Under the pieces are notes generated by a model. The model saw only the letters and a list, made by a program, of their open reading frames with translations, was not told where the DNA came from and searched no databases. Shown one piece after another: positions 22,201-35,668 of a DNA stretch of 64,000 nucleotides; the stretch's first letter is position 1; each line of letters opens with the position of its first letter. Where the stretch lies: NCBI GenBank assembly GCA_964017125.1, contig OZ024915.1, forward strand, positions 22,350,437 through 22,414,436, written 5' to 3'. Both the position numbers and the translations under genes were made by a program. The DNA comes from Flabesymbios commensalis (taxonomy: Eukaryota; Annelida; Polychaeta; Terebellida; Flabelligeridae).

Positions 22201-25004
22201 TTTGATGCTTACAGCAAATTATCAAGATAAACTACTCTCTTTGTACTTAGATCTTGACCAGAAAATGAAAAGGGGTGGATTTGATTTGAGGTCTTGGACT
22301 TCTAATAACCCTATGCTAAGAGAGAGAATGATCTCCGATAAGAAATATATTGAGCATGAGAAGTTACTAGGTTACACATATTCAACTAAAACAAATGTAT
22401 TCAAGATGTCTGGAACCGTATTTGATAAAGACGCGAAGACAAAAAGAGGTATATTATGTCAAACTTCCAAATTGTTTGATCCTCTCAGTCTTTATTTGCC
22501 TGTTACAGTGAGAAGTAAAATTCTCATGAGAGAGCTCTGGTCACAAAATCTTTCATGGGATGAAAATGTCATGGAAAAACATGTGAATTTGTGATCCCAG
22601 TTAGCTCATGATTTAACATCTCTGAATGTTACATTTCCAAGATATGTTGTGAATGAGGCATTTGACACCGATTTGTATCTTTTCTGTGATTCCTCAAAAC
22701 AATTGTATGGGTTTGCATTGTACAATGTTCAAGATAACAAGTCCAACTTGATGTTTGCTAAAGCCAAAGTCACTCCTTTAAAACCTCGAAGCTTACCAAC
22801 TCTTGAATTGTTGTCCGTGTTTTGGGGTGTAAAATGCCTGCATTTAATACTGGATTCCTACCCCAATGTTATATTCAAGAGGCTTGTGATTGCAGTAGAT
22901 GCCCAAGTAGTTTTGTCTTGGCTGATGTCCCAGAAAATAAAAACCAAAAACCAATTTGCTAAAAACAGGCTGAAAGACATTAGTATGATGACACAAGAAT
23001 TGAAAGTCAAGTATAACTTGGATATTGTTTTCAAGTATGTGCCAAGAGATCAAAACCCTGCGGATCTTTTAACTAGGGGATTGCCCTTAAACAAGTTTAA
23101 AGACTTACTTCAATTTTGGACATACGGTCCAGAATGGCTGAAAACAGCTGACAGTGATTGGCCTGTGAACGAATTAAACTGTCTGAGTGATGCTAATAAG
23201 AAGACAATTCAAACTAATGTAGCAATAGACAATGACCAATTTCAGGGTTCAAAGGTGGAGTGTATACCAACAAAATCATTCCCAAATTATGGAAAGTTAC
23301 TTAGAGTGACTGAGTTGGTGTTCCGCCTCATTAAAATAAAATGCAAGGTCAATATTGATACGGTTCAAAGTGCCACAACGTATCTAGTTAAGACTGCAAG
23401 CAGAATGTTTTCCAAAGGAAATTTCCTTTTTAAACTCTCCTGGTAATGGAAACATTCCCGATTTGGTCAAAGACCTTAATTTATACATAGATGAGGAAGG
23501 GGTTATTAGATCAAAGGGAAGAATTAACAAGAATGTAACACACGAGGAGGGAGTACAAAATCCTATTCTGTTAGGTAAAAGTCACCACTTGACTTACCTG
23601 TTAATTACTCATTTTCATCAGAGTAAAACACCTTGGTGTAGGTACTACCCTCAATGCATTGCGCCTGGGAGGGTTTTGGGTGCCTAAAGGCAGACAGGTG
23701 ATCAAAAAAGTGCTTTCCCACTGTATGATATGTCGTAAAATGAATGGATTGTCATTCAAATATCCAAAAGTGACTAACTTACCCAAACACCGAGTCAATT
23801 TGATTGTACCTTACCGTCATACTGGAGTTGACTTTACTGGCCATTTATGGGTTGAAAACTATGGACAAAGGCGCAAAATGTAAGTACTTATTTTTACTTG
23901 TTTGAACACTAGAGCTGTTCATTCGGATCTTATACCTGATATGAGCACTCATTCCTTTGTCTCAGCTTTATTGAGATTCAGCAACAAGTTTGGTATTCCA
24001 TCTCACATATATAGCGATAATGCCAGATCCTTTCTAAAAGGATGTGATGTAATATCTGAAGTTTTCTCTTGCAGCCAATTTCTGGAACATTTCCAGACCT
24101 ACAATATAAAACATGTTACAATACCTATTTACTCTCCCTGGGTAGGCAGTACTTGGGGAAGGTTGATTCGAGTAGTCAAAAACTGTATTCGAAAAACTGT
24201 AGGTTGAGCTAAAATAGAATATTTTGACATGCTCACTCTCTTATGTGATGTTGAAAATGCAGACTCTAGACCATTGACATATCAAACTTCTGAATCGGAT
24301 CTAGAAGTGATTACCCCCAATAGTTGTATCTATCCCAACTCTAATTCCAATTTGTTTCTGAGAATTGAGGGAGAAAACCCCACACTTTCAGAACCTCCTT
24401 CTCAATCCCTATTATTACAGTCCCTATCAAACAGAAATCATCTACTCAAACACTTCCATGAATTGTGGAACAATGCTTACTTGTTGTCCCTTAGAGAAAG
24501 TACGAAAGTACTAAAAATAGTTATGAGCATAGATTTGAAAATAAGATTGATGTTGATGTCATCGTTCTCATACGTCACCCACCAAAGTCCAGACCATTTT
24601 GGTTGCTGGGTAGAGCTGTGAAGTCTTCAAGGGTGATGATAATAAAATCAGATCTGCCAATGTGAAAAGCGATGGTTCAATTTAAAATTATTCAATCAAC
24701 CATTTGTACCCTTTAGAACTTCAACAGCTCACAGATGAATCCATTTTACCATGCAACGATGTCGATGAAACACCACCTGTAGGCCATTTGCGGTAGAAAC
24801 AGTTCGGCGCTCTGAGCGTTTGATGGCACAAAGGGCCAAAAGCCACTAACATGTAATTATTATTATGTGTAATGTATTTCTGAGTTAATTACCACTGTCA
24901 TTTTATTGTTTATGTATATATGCTATTTTCTATTGCTATTTGCGCTATATTTCCCTATATGATACAATGCAATTGCAAATTGCATTTTTCTTGTCCTCGG
25001 GAAT

Positions 25005-25284
25005 ATATTGGAATTGTGATTCGTTTGATTGTACCCTGTGGTTGTGTACAACTTCCACAACCCGCAGCCTTTTGCACGTACACAGCCAAGCCATACACTT
25101 TTTGCCACTAAATCTGTCACTTCCCCGTTTGCTTCCACTATCAGCACTCCTCTTACCAATTTTCAGAATTTTACCTAGAACACATTACATTTACCTATTA
25201 AACTTTTCATTTGTTATATTAACTTCGCCGAAGGAAATTTTGGCAACTGCAGATTTCTAAGACATCAAAATGTGAGTACTTTTT
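25005..25284 (+). repeat. Probable 3' LTR of the BEL/Pao fossil
   Basis: Partner of 17393-17682, in the same orientation, just downstream of the integrase region. It carries one short internal deletion relative to the left copy. Confidence 0.6.
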
Positions 25285-26065
25285 TTTATTATTATATTAT
25301 CTTCCTTTCCTCCAACTTACTTCTCCACTCGGGGTTTATATAAATCCCAATACGATCGCAAATATTCTGTCAAATCCTAACGTTCGAAACACAAAAAACT
25401 TAGACCTGTAATTCACATTAGAAGATGGTTTGAGACGCAATGCTTGCAAGTTATCAGGTTATGTGTACGGAAGAGTATGGCAGAAAAACCCGCCAATAAT
25501 TAACATTTATTCTGAAAATGACTATAGACATTATATGTTGCGATCGTCAGATATTTAATGAAATAACAGTATATTAAAACAATTGAAAGTTTCCAACGAG
25601 CCCATTCTTCTCAGGCAACATGGCGGTTGTACAATAAATAAAATTATTAACATAAAATATATTATAATGACAAGACAGTTGCGATTGTCAGCATATTAAG
25701 TCTTGGCGGAATCTATGTAGCTGAGATTCCCTTACTTTTTGCTATGTATTATCCTGCAAATGTAAACGTTTCATTGCAATGTCATCGAGTCTTAGGACAG
25801 CAATGACATAAATACGAATAATAATGCTCTTTTAGTTGTGTTTTTCCACATACGAATTTTCGTAGAAAGACTACAAAATGCAGACAAAATTGACGTAAAA
25901 AGACGTTCGTAACTTTTTTTTGATTCACACGCACATTTGACACTGGCAGAAAAATATTCATCTGCTGGAATATGAACAATAAGAGCGTAACTATGCAATG
26001 CACTTGACATTGAATTATTTTCATTTTATTATTAAAATACAAATTGGTGAAGTTGGTGTTAAAAA
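25285..26065. other. Stretch with no recognised gene
   Basis: AT-rich with short frames; minus-strand frames at 25782-26042 show no recognisable domain. Confidence 0.5.
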
Positions 26066-26069
26066 AACA

Positions 26070-27170
26070 CCCAACTGTCTATCACACCAGCCCTAAGTAG
26101 CTCTCCACCCCACTCAGCTCTCAGTAGCTTTCCATCACACCCAGCTCTCCATCACATCCATCTCTCCATTACATCCAGCTCTCCATCACACCCAGCTCTA
26201 CATCACACTCACCTCTCCATCACACCCAGCTCTCCATCACACTCACCTCTCCATCGCACGCAGCTCTACATCACACACAGCTCTCCATCACACACACCTC
26301 TCCATCACACCCAGCTCTCCATCGCACGCAGCTCTACATCACACACAGCTCTCCATCACACACACCTCTCCATCACACCCAGCTCTCCATCGCACCCAGC
26401 TCTCCGTCACACCCAGCTCTTCACCAAACCCACCTCTCCATCACACCCAGCTCTCCGTCACACCCTCCTCTCCATCACACTCACCTCTCCATCACACCCA
26501 GCTCTCCATCACACTCACCTCTCCATCACACACAGCTATCCATCACACCCAGCTCCCCATCACACTCACCTCTCCATCACATCCAGCTCTCCATCACACA
26601 CAGCTCTCCATCACACACAGCTCTCCATCACATCCAGCTCTCCATCACATCCAGCTCTCCATCACACCCAGCTCTTCACCAAACTCACCTATCCATCACA
26701 CTCACCTCTCCATCACACCCAGCTCTCCATCACACTCACCTCTTCATCACACACAGCTCTCCATCACACCCAGCTCTCCATCACACACAGCTCTCCATCA
26801 CATCCAGCTCTCCATCACATCCAGCTCTCCATCACACCCAGCTCTTCACCAAACTCACCTATCCATCACACTCACCTCTCCATCACACTCACCTCTCCAT
26901 CACACCCAGCTCTTCATCACACCCATCTCTCCGTCACACCCAGCTCTTCACCAAACCCACCTATCCATCACACTCACCTCTCCATCACACTCACCTCTCC
27001 ATCACACTCAACTCTCCATCACACCCAGCTCTCCATCACACCCAGCTCTTCATCACACCCACCTCTCCATAACACTCACTTCTTCATCACACCCAAGTCT
27101 CCATCACACCCACCTCTCAGTAGCTCTCCATCACACCCACCTCTCAGTAGCTCTCCATCATACCCGGCAA
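26070..27170. repeat. 17-bp minisatellite (CTCTCCATCACACCCAG)
   Basis: About 60 copies of a 17-base unit with variants CACTCAC, CACACAG, CATCCAG at the 3' half cover 1.1 kb. A longer block (CATCCAGCTCTCCATCACAC ... TTCACCAAACTCACC) is repeated near 26630 and 26815, so local segment duplication has occurred. The unit is not a multiple of three and all frames are closed, so it is not coding. Confidence 0.95.
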
Positions 27171-28061
27171 AATGTTTAATATAAACGCTGCAGGCTCGCC
27201 TTCATTATCCTTGCATGACAGTGTGATGATAACAGGGATGGGGGGTAGTGTCTTTTCTGGTGAATCTGACAGGTGGTCACCAGATTTGGCATTATCCTGA
27301 TTTTCTATTGATTATTGTGTCTTTTTACTTTATACACTTTCATATTTTACTCATCACTAATTATTGAAGCTAGTCCACATGTTAAGTGCTGGTGGTACAT
27401 TCTACGATAGATGGCAGGGGATACGTCACGTGTCCACCACGGATCTAAATTCAACAACTGAGCATGTGGCCAAAGTGCAGTGTACCATTTTGTAGGCTAG
27501 ACCTACAGCCGAATTATTGAGAGTTTGCATATGCTGAAGTGAAGTATTCTGAAGTTCGGATATTTTTCTATATAATAGAGATGTTTTGGCCGCTTTTATC
27601 ACAACAGAAACGTGAATTTAACTCATCTATCGTTCGGGCTACTGGCAGAGTTTCCACCAGATTGACAGCCAGACTGGCGGCAAACTTTCATTCATGCAGT
27701 CCGACCCAGCTATGCCGCCGATTGGGGCGAATTCACGCATCATCATTCTAGAAACCTGAAGAAAACATGTACCTAGACCTTTTCTACTTTCGAATATTTG
27801 GTGAATGTGACGAAGCAGACGTAATTTGAGGCATTTTGAGCTACATTTCAACCGGAGATTTGGGATTTTGTTATTGTTATGGTTGCCATATTTGTCCATA
27901 TTTGGAGATGGTCACATGACGATCATACCCACGTGACTACTGGGGTGCATGTAGATTCGGCAGACGCCCACAACTTATCCAGCGGCGGGAGTTCCAGATC
28001 CTGGGGCGGCGCATGAAAAGCATATTATCGATTATATTCTAGATTTAATTAAATAAGTGAT
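27171..28061. other. Stretch with no recognised gene
   Basis: Short frames only (for example 27539-27751 and 27639-27899 on opposite strands), none with a recognisable domain. Confidence 0.45.
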
Positions 28062-29760
28062 GTTGTTACACGTTATTATTAATAATAAGTGTGTTTAGGA
28101 TATTTAGTAGCTATTGTATTAGAGAATATTGTTAAAATGATCAACTTGAAGAGGGACTCGTTTTTCCAAATTCTGGATCTAAATTCCTAGGAACTTAGAA
28201 TTTTCTAATATTCTCTAACTTTTCATAAGAACTTTCTTGGAAAACTTAGAAAATAGTACTGGGACTATATAAGCTCAGTGCACCAGTCATTCGGGTGAGA
28301 TTTTTTCTGAGACTCCCTGTGCCAGTTCTCATCAGTGCTCACCAGATTTATTTTTACCTGCTTTGGTGAAGCTTATAGTAATTGTATTTTAAGATGATCA
28401 TTATCATGGTGTGATGTGACGTGAGGTAGGGTGCAGCCCAGTCCTGCTAGCGGATTGTGGCCTGTACTGTGGGTGATGCTAGTGATTGGGGTGGATTTAC
28501 TGGGCTGGTGAATGAGGTCATAGCTTATGGGTATAGCTCAGGGGAGATAGAATAGACTAGTGCCCGGAGTAGTCAGTCTATAGTTTGTTTATTAATTGCT
28601 TAGACAGTAACAGGTGACTTTATGGTCAATGTAGTGAACCAGTAAAGTAGTGTAGGCTGTGATTGGTATGATAGGTAGTTTTATCAGTGGATAGACTACA
28701 GGACCGTTTGATAGAAGTTCACATGGGAGGAGGTCTGGGACCTCTGATGATCTTTGAACTACTGGGGGCCATAGTCTATGTTCCTAATATGTTGTAAGGT
28801 GTGGTAGACTTGAATAATAAGTAGCTATTAAGTTAGCAGCCCCGCTGAAAACTGGTTAACTTTAGGCATGGTGGGATAACTCCAGTGGGTGGATAGGCCT
28901 TAAGGCATGTTTTTGAGTGTAGATTAAAGTCCTGCTAGTTGAAATCCTAGTCTTAGTCACTTTTATCATGTGGGCCTAGGAGTAATAGGTCTTGTCTACT
29001 GTCTTGTCTAGTGATTTAAGAGTGAGTATTGGGAGTCGGAGCTATGTACAGCAGTTGCACTTTGCAAGACTTGGTCTTGTGGGTCTATTCCCACTTTTAG
29101 GCCATTACAAGTCATTTGAGCATCCTGTTGTGACTGATGGCTTTGGCTTTAATACTAGAGTCACTAGATTTTACAGTATATTTACCTCGCTTTTAATATT
29201 ACTGATCAGTTGCATCAGTGTTGCATCCAGTATTTGGTCTTGCTGAGTCTATTCTCACTTTTGGGCCTGTCATGATACATCCTGGTGTGATTGATGGTAT
29301 AAAAGTTAAGGTATGGTCACTTCATGATGTGGTATAAGTTTGTTTAAAACACTTTCCTTGTTTTAATGTTGATGGTCAATTAGAACAGTGTTGCATTCAG
29401 TAATGGGTCTTGTGGGTCTATTCCCACTGTCTGACCTGTCCATTTTTTTGCATCCTGTTGTAATTGAGGGTTTAAAACTAAGGTATGGTGTGATACAATA
29501 TTGTCATTATTTTCCCTTTGAGTTTGTACTCACTTTTCCCTGCTTTTCCCTATAACTCTGCTTTCCTTTACTTATAGAACCTTGGTGTGGTAGTTTAAGC
29601 ATATTATCCTTGTAGTGGAATGGGGTAGTTGGTATGAGATGTGTAGATATGTGTATATAGCAATAGATATGAACATGATGAACTGCATAAGTGTATATGT
29701 GGATTTTTACTATGAAATAAAGTATTAAACGAATTTAGTTCTTACGTTACGAGTCATGAA
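28062..29760 (+). other. Possible solo LTR or promoter-to-polyA unit
   Basis: A TATATAAG box lies at 28266-28273 followed about 30 bases later by CAGTCATTCG, and AATAAA lies at 29716-29721. No protein can be read between them. Start-like TGTTGTTACACG near 28064 and the promoter/polyA layout fit a long LTR, but I find no second copy or target duplication. Treat as a weak fossil call. Confidence 0.3.
29070..29490. repeat. Three ~166-bp tandem units
   Basis: GGTCTTGTGGGTCTATTCCC occurs near 29073, in variant form near 29237 and again near 29405. Each is followed by CATCCTG-TGTGA-TGATGG-type words. No coding. Confidence 0.75.
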
Positions 29761-29766
29761 TCCTCG

Positions 29767-30480
29767 ATGTGCCCGCTACCGTGTTTTTTTGGTGTGGTGT
29801 CGGTTACCACTCGGCCGTCACCTGGTTCCGTTGGAGTATCGTTGGGATAATTTTGTCACTTGTAGTAGTGGCTGTGGGTGTGACAATACCGTCACAACAG
29901 CTATATTTATTGGATATCCGAAACATTGATCATTCAAAATGTAATATTCAGATATTGGTGAAATAAGCAAATGCTGCATTTTGCCTTGATCCCATGTATA
30001 GTTAAAAGACGGTATCTACTTACTTGTATCTGGTATATGTAAGACAGGCAGATACAAGCCTAATACGCAGTATCTTAATGCAAATATGGGCTGTTTTGTT
30101 CGATATTGGACATTTGCTATTTAACATTTGCCTGTGAAGTTGTTGTATTTCTTAGAAGTTTTGATGCATCAGATTAATGGTGAGGACTGGACGAGTGATT
30201 TTTTACCACTTACAAAAAATGTGTTTTTTACCTGTGGTTGTTGGTGCGGGGAACTGGTATTCACACTACTATCATGGCAATGCCAGTTTTAAAATTTAAT
30301 TGGTGTTAAGTGTTATCTGATATTCACATAATAACATGTGCTTTTAAAAAGTTTCCTATGGCAGTGTAGCTATGATTAGATTATGGATATTTTAATCTGT
30401 ATATATATCATTTACATTTCGAAATGTATTGTACTATTGAATGTATAACAGGGCACATATTCTGTAAATAGCATCTCAAT
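29767..30480. other. Stretch with no recognised gene
   Basis: Nothing coding. CTTGTATCTGG...CCAGATACAAG-like words near 30024-30058 form a small palindrome similar to the motif at 39-46 kb. Confidence 0.4.
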
Positions 30481-30489
30481 TATTCACCA

Positions 30490-31680
30490 TTTCATTTTTA
30501 CTATCATGTATACGTTATTGGCAATAATTTAAAAACTACTCGATATTAAAGCTCTATATTTTGCTTGTAGACTCATATAATATCTAACACATGCTGGTAC
30601 TAAATTTGATGTCAATAAACATGCCATAAGATATAAAATTATGCAACTAATCATTTTATATCATATTTATTAACATACTTACAATGTAGTAACAGTGATT
30701 GTTTTGCGTAATCCAATTATGTAAGTAACACAAATTAATCATTTAGATTTTCAACAAGCTGTGTGTCTGTGGTAAATATATTTGCATGATAGAAGTTTGT
30801 ATGTAGTAGCCTTATGTATCACCTCACAAATAAACCCACCATAATAATTACTAGACCATTTTATTTTCCAATGCAACGTCCGTTATTCACAATAATTTAA
30901 AAACTACTAGGTATTATAGCTGAATTGTTTGCATGTAGGCTGATATATATCTGTACTATTTCATTGAAATGGTGACAACATTAAAATTAAGTAACTAAAT
31001 ATGTGTATATGTACAAATTTGCACGCTTTGGCTGCATAGTTACAGAGATTGTTTTGAGTGATAGCGCAATCACACGAGACGCACAAGTTATATGGCAAGT
31101 TATATGTATGTACTAAATATATTGGTATGACAGCAGTTTCTCTGTAGTAGATTAATATGTGTTATTACGTAAGAAGCAAACCCACCGTGTGAATTATTCA
31201 ACCATTTTATTTTCCAATTAGACATACGTTATTGACCACAATTTTAAAACTACTAGGTATTATAGTTCTATTTTTTTAATAATAGGCGGATATATATCTG
31301 ACTTATTCCAAACTTACGATTGATGCAAATAAATTAGCCAAAACATAATAGATATGAAACTAAATATGTATATATTTACACGTTTTAACTTATTTGTTAC
31401 ATTGATTATTTTTAGTTGTACTCAAGCACGCAAGAAGCACAAATTATTATTATTAATGTTGTGAATTTGACAAGGTATATCGTAAGTACTAAATAAAAAA
31501 AAATATATGATAACAGCTCCTATGTAGTTGTATATGTTATCGCGTTACAAATTAATCCCATCCCAGATTAACCCCATCCAACATTCGTTATTGTCATGAT
31601 TATTGAAAGCTGCTAAATATTATAGCTCCATGTTTAGAAATAGGCTGATATATTAATATGAAACATTTTAACCTTAAAGC
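30490..31680. repeat. Four degenerate ~350-bp tandem units
   Basis: The block CGTTATT...CAATAATTTAAAAACTACT followed by a TATTATAGCT word recurs near 30508, 30886, 31226 and 31577. Each is preceded by CAAATAAACCCACC and ACCATTTTATTTTCCAA variants. Units are AT-rich and diverged by perhaps 25-30%. It looks like an old satellite. Confidence 0.75.
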
Positions 31681-33595
31681 TACTGCCCCAACAAATGCCG
31701 CCCCGCGCCGCGCTTTGGATGCTGATTATGCATGGAGGGGGCGTACCTTGAGTTTGATGCAAATGAACGAGCCACGGCACTAAAAAATATCTAACTAAAT
31801 ATTTGTATATATGTATTTTCAGTCACACTTTTAGTACGTAGTCTCAGTGTAACTTGAGACGGTTACAACAGCTTTAGTATGAGGTGTCTGAAGACAATTC
31901 GTTAAACAATATGTGATGAACATTTATACATAAGCAACTTGAACCAGAACCAGAACGTATTATGTGTGCTGCATGGAAAGCAAATCATTTGTAAGCATTT
32001 CTTTCGGTAGATGTCAGTTCCTGCATCTCAGGAAGTATAGTCCTACTTTTCTAGATTTATAACATGTATTGCCATGACAATAATGTGGTTAATATGATGG
32101 TTAACCTGATTTATGTTTTGTATTACTGTTGCAACCAATAGCTGAATACGGCTCTAAACTGTATGCAGAACATAATGCAACTGGTCGTGTTTCAATCATT
32201 CAGCATGACCAAAATTGTGAAAAGTTGTTGTATTGAAATCCAATTCGCAATATGCATTCTACATATATTTTTAAACAATTGTAGTCAATAGAATGTACCT
32301 CGATCTTCAGAATGATATTTAGTTTTTTAAAAATGGCAAAAAAAATAATTATGAATTGCAGAAACAAATTAGTATGGTGCATCACATAATGTCATTGCCC
32401 CATCATTAGCAACAACAAAGGAGTATGCAAATTTATATATCATTTATATACAAAATATCAAAAAGGGAATTTGGCAGCGTACTATCGAAATTTTGTGTAT
32501 TATATTCAAATCTTCATCTTCACATAGCACGCCAATATCATATTACATAGTTAAAATATTATATAATAAGCATAGTTCTTCCTATGCCTTTAAGCTGAAT
32601 TTCTTCGTACCACGTGCTATTTGAATACTCTAAATAATCATACCTTCAATAAGTGGGTACTATAGCATACACAAAAGCATCTAGATGCAGACATAAAGTA
32701 GGTATAAACATCTGGATATATATGTATCATGTAGGTGTGACGTGTTAGCAGGATAAATTGAGTGATAATCGACACAAATCAACATGATATATGCCGGGGG
32801 TAGATGTCACATGATGGCTCCCACTATGTATCTCTAGAACTGCGCATTGAATGGAGAGCACCAAGGAAACACTATTGTATGGGAAAACAAATTTTGTCTA
32901 ATGAAACATTCAGTTGAGATTCAGTTCCTCTTTTGGAAATATATCATGGATAGACTTTTACACAGCTTTGTAGTAATATGAATTAACTGTACAAAAATAT
33001 CGGCGAAACAATAGAATATTTACATTTGACTTTGGGTGACCTTTAGTGGTCAAGTAGTCAAAATAGAGTAAACAAATTTAAATTGTTCATATATTGAAAT
33101 ATATCGAAAATTAAAAAAACTTTAATTTACTTGCTGCTATAATACCATAGCCTTAAAATACCAGACCACTGTTGACCAAGTTAGATGAACCTAAGGGGCC
33201 AAACCTAACACATTTAAATGTTGTTTATCCTTGTAAAATCGGAGGATCCCTATCTACCTATCTGTGATTACACAGATAAGACTGGTAGACAGGGCCGTGA
33301 GTTCGTATATATATGGATGTGACAAAAATATATGTTCTTCAATCCGTGTATTGATCAGATAACATAAAACAAAAACCTGCAACATAATCAATATGTTGAG
33401 TGACTAGAACATTCAATAAATATATATCAAATCAGAAACCTACGAAATATGAAACTCGTTAAAAAAACAGCTCACCCCTACGAGTGAACCAACGTGCGCG
33501 GCGCGTGGCCGCACATAGCACCAACACAATGACCAGGTCGTCCACCAACGGCGACCTGAAAAGTGGGGTTGGTAAGCCTTCGAAAATGGCCAATG
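31681..33595. other. Stretch with no recognised gene
   Basis: AT-rich apart from a small GC-rich island near 31688-31750 (GCCGCCCCGCGCCGCGC). No supportable coding. Confidence 0.5.
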
Positions 33596-33599
33596 TGTT

Positions 33600-35385
33600 C
33601 CCGAACTGGATACAAGTCTCAAATTTTGCACACAAATAGTTTAGGACATAGCAAATACCATGTCATACGTCCCCCAAGATTTTTTCGACCGGAACACTAT
33701 TTTGTGAGCTATTCCAATATGGCCGCCATAAAAGATTCGATGCTCCGCTCCAATTTGTCATATATTGAAAATTATTGAGTATTTGTTAAATTTGTCATAA
33801 CGTGTATATCACACACATAGTAGAGTAAACATAAAATGCCATTTTTAAATATGAAGCTCAATGTCAAGGTCAGTACTAAACATTGAACACGAAAATCTGA
33901 TCATCACTATCTGTTTCAGCTTTTATTTTAACTTTGGGTATGTACACTGGGCCTTAAAGGGTTACATAGTATTTTTTAAATAATTTAGAGGCTACCAGCA
34001 TATATATTTTCGGAATTGCGAAATGAAGTAATGGATGATCAATAGTCATATTTTGTGCATGAGTGGGCTGCATAAATACTGCTAAAGACGGATGATTTTT
34101 GCGCATATATAATATTTTTTTCTACGCTGCTTATCTTCTCAAACATGTTCTGATCAGGTAGATGTGGCAGATCCAAATTACATCCAAGAGACAGCACTAA
34201 AAGCTTATCAGACCGTGTAAAAACATGTACTCACACTCTGCGACACTCTTCACTCCTCACCAACCAGGCAACGTCTGATATAATTAACCCCAAAAACCTT
34301 GCACTTTAGGTTAAAAGCCTGACATTGACATAAAGAGTGATCTGTACTGAGCAATTTTTGATATAGAACAAATAGTGAACGAAGTAAATGATATCAGCCA
34401 TTGTCATCAAGAAGAAGCGGACACATTTATATTTATACACCTCAAGCATGCCAGCTCAGTTAGTCACAAAATGCATCGATTCGAAATGTAGATTCTGATT
34501 CTGTGTTGGTGATTGATGTGTCGTTATTCCACAAAAATAGGACTTTGGTGAATTTGGAACAAGAACAAATTACATAGTATTTTCACTGCTAAATACTGCT
34601 GAGAAGCTTGGCTCTGAAAGTGCATTGGCACTTCTCATTTACATGCATTTAGTGGATGTGATACGGTTTCCAGCATGTTTACAATCAATTATCTGGACAT
34701 AATTTAAATTATTTAACAAAGAGCCTGAGTATCCACCACCTGATCAGTGGGATAGACAAAAGACGCTCGAGGAGGATGATTACCATTTTGGACTGAGCTT
34801 CTGGAAGTTTTGGATGCCTTGCGACAATTAGTTTCGTGTATGTGTGTAAAATGATTACCGAAAACTGCAGCGGCTGTGTGTAGAGATGTCTGCTCTGAAT
34901 TCTGTCTCTGCTATAGCAGATGTACACGACTCATTGAGCATAATACAAACGCGTCATAAGAAAATAACTCAAATTATTATTCTATATGTCACGTATTAAA
35001 TAAAAGAGTGCAATACCATACTAATGTCTTATTATTTTCTAATAACAAGTTCCATGTCATTACACTAATTTCACATTATATTTGCACTGTAATCGCTCTA
35101 ACATCCAATTCGATACTGTTATATCAGTTTTTAATTATATTATTCCACCTACATAATATTTTTACCAAGTAATTCCACATTACAGTGACTTGTAGAACAG
35201 CTTTTATTTGAAAAAAATATGATTATTAACCAAAAAAAATAATTTCGATGGCGGCCATATTGGAATTGGCCAAAATTGTATGTTCCGGCCCAAAAAAATT
35301 GTGGGACTATCAGATATGTCATAAAGAGGTCAATATCTTACTCTCTACCAAATTTGGTACTTGTATCTGGAAGGTTAAGTAATGT
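33600..35385 (+). mobile_element. Inverted-repeat element C with nuclease-like gene
   Basis: Arms of about 135 bases, 33600-33732 and 35246-35385, are diverged inverted copies (roughly 60-65% alike). Shared words are AGATACAAGT/GATACAAGT, GACCGGAACA/GGCCGGAACAT and, at the inner end, ATTCCAATATGGCCGCCAT. The inner end is the same word as in element B. A decayed gene of the same nuclease-like family lies between them (34390-34800). Confidence 0.6.
34390..34800 (+). pseudogene. Decayed FEN/PIN nuclease-like protein, element C
   Basis: Recognisable pieces are HCHQEEADTFIFIH at 34399 (the EEADT motif), VDSDSVLVIDVSLFH near 34489 (equivalent of TDTDVLVLL) and LHAFSGCDTVSS near 34639 (the GCD box). 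These three appear in the right order and at family-like spacing, but a frame change lies between the first and third. N-terminal motifs of the family are not recognisable upstream. The copy is badly worn. Confidence 0.6.
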
Positions 35386-35668
35386 ACATAATCATTGTAA
35401 TGCTGTCCAAGTCGTTTCAATTCTGAAACCATGTATTACTATTATTGAGATGTTTAACCCCTTCAGCTCGGGGATAGACTTAGACGTCAGATTCTGCCGA
35501 CTAAAATCTATCCCTGCACTGTAAGAGTAAACATATTAATAATGGCCGTAGACCCATACCATAGGTATTCAAATGAATCAGAAAGAGCTAACATTTATGA
35601 TGATTTCAAATCGAAAAAACACCTTTGGTCTCAATGGTTTATACAAAAATATTTCAGCGCTTTAAGGT

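Larger units (their letters stand above)
17393..25284 (+). mobile_element. BEL/Pao LTR-retrotransposon fossil (broken)
   Basis: Parts are in the normal BEL/Pao order on the plus strand: gag-like region about 19540-20500, zinc-knuckle region about 20480-20720, aspartic protease with DSGSQ about 20840, RT about 21900-22300 (DIRKAF, and YVDN at the catalytic site as the family's YVDD), RNase H about 22670-22900, integrase about 23460-24200 (GVDFTGHL, SDNARSF). Direct repeats at 17393-17682 and 25005-25284 are the probable LTRs. It is broken in several places and has palindromic MITEs inserted in its leader (18988-19276). By eye the repeats differ by about 5%, so it is old but not ancient. Confidence 0.8.

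Noticed and set aside
26070-27170. CRISPR-like array
   Set aside because: Units are contiguous 17-mers with no unique spacers, and the genome looks eukaryotic.
31688-31750. CpG-island promoter
   Set aside because: Only about 60 bases long and no transcript-like features follow.
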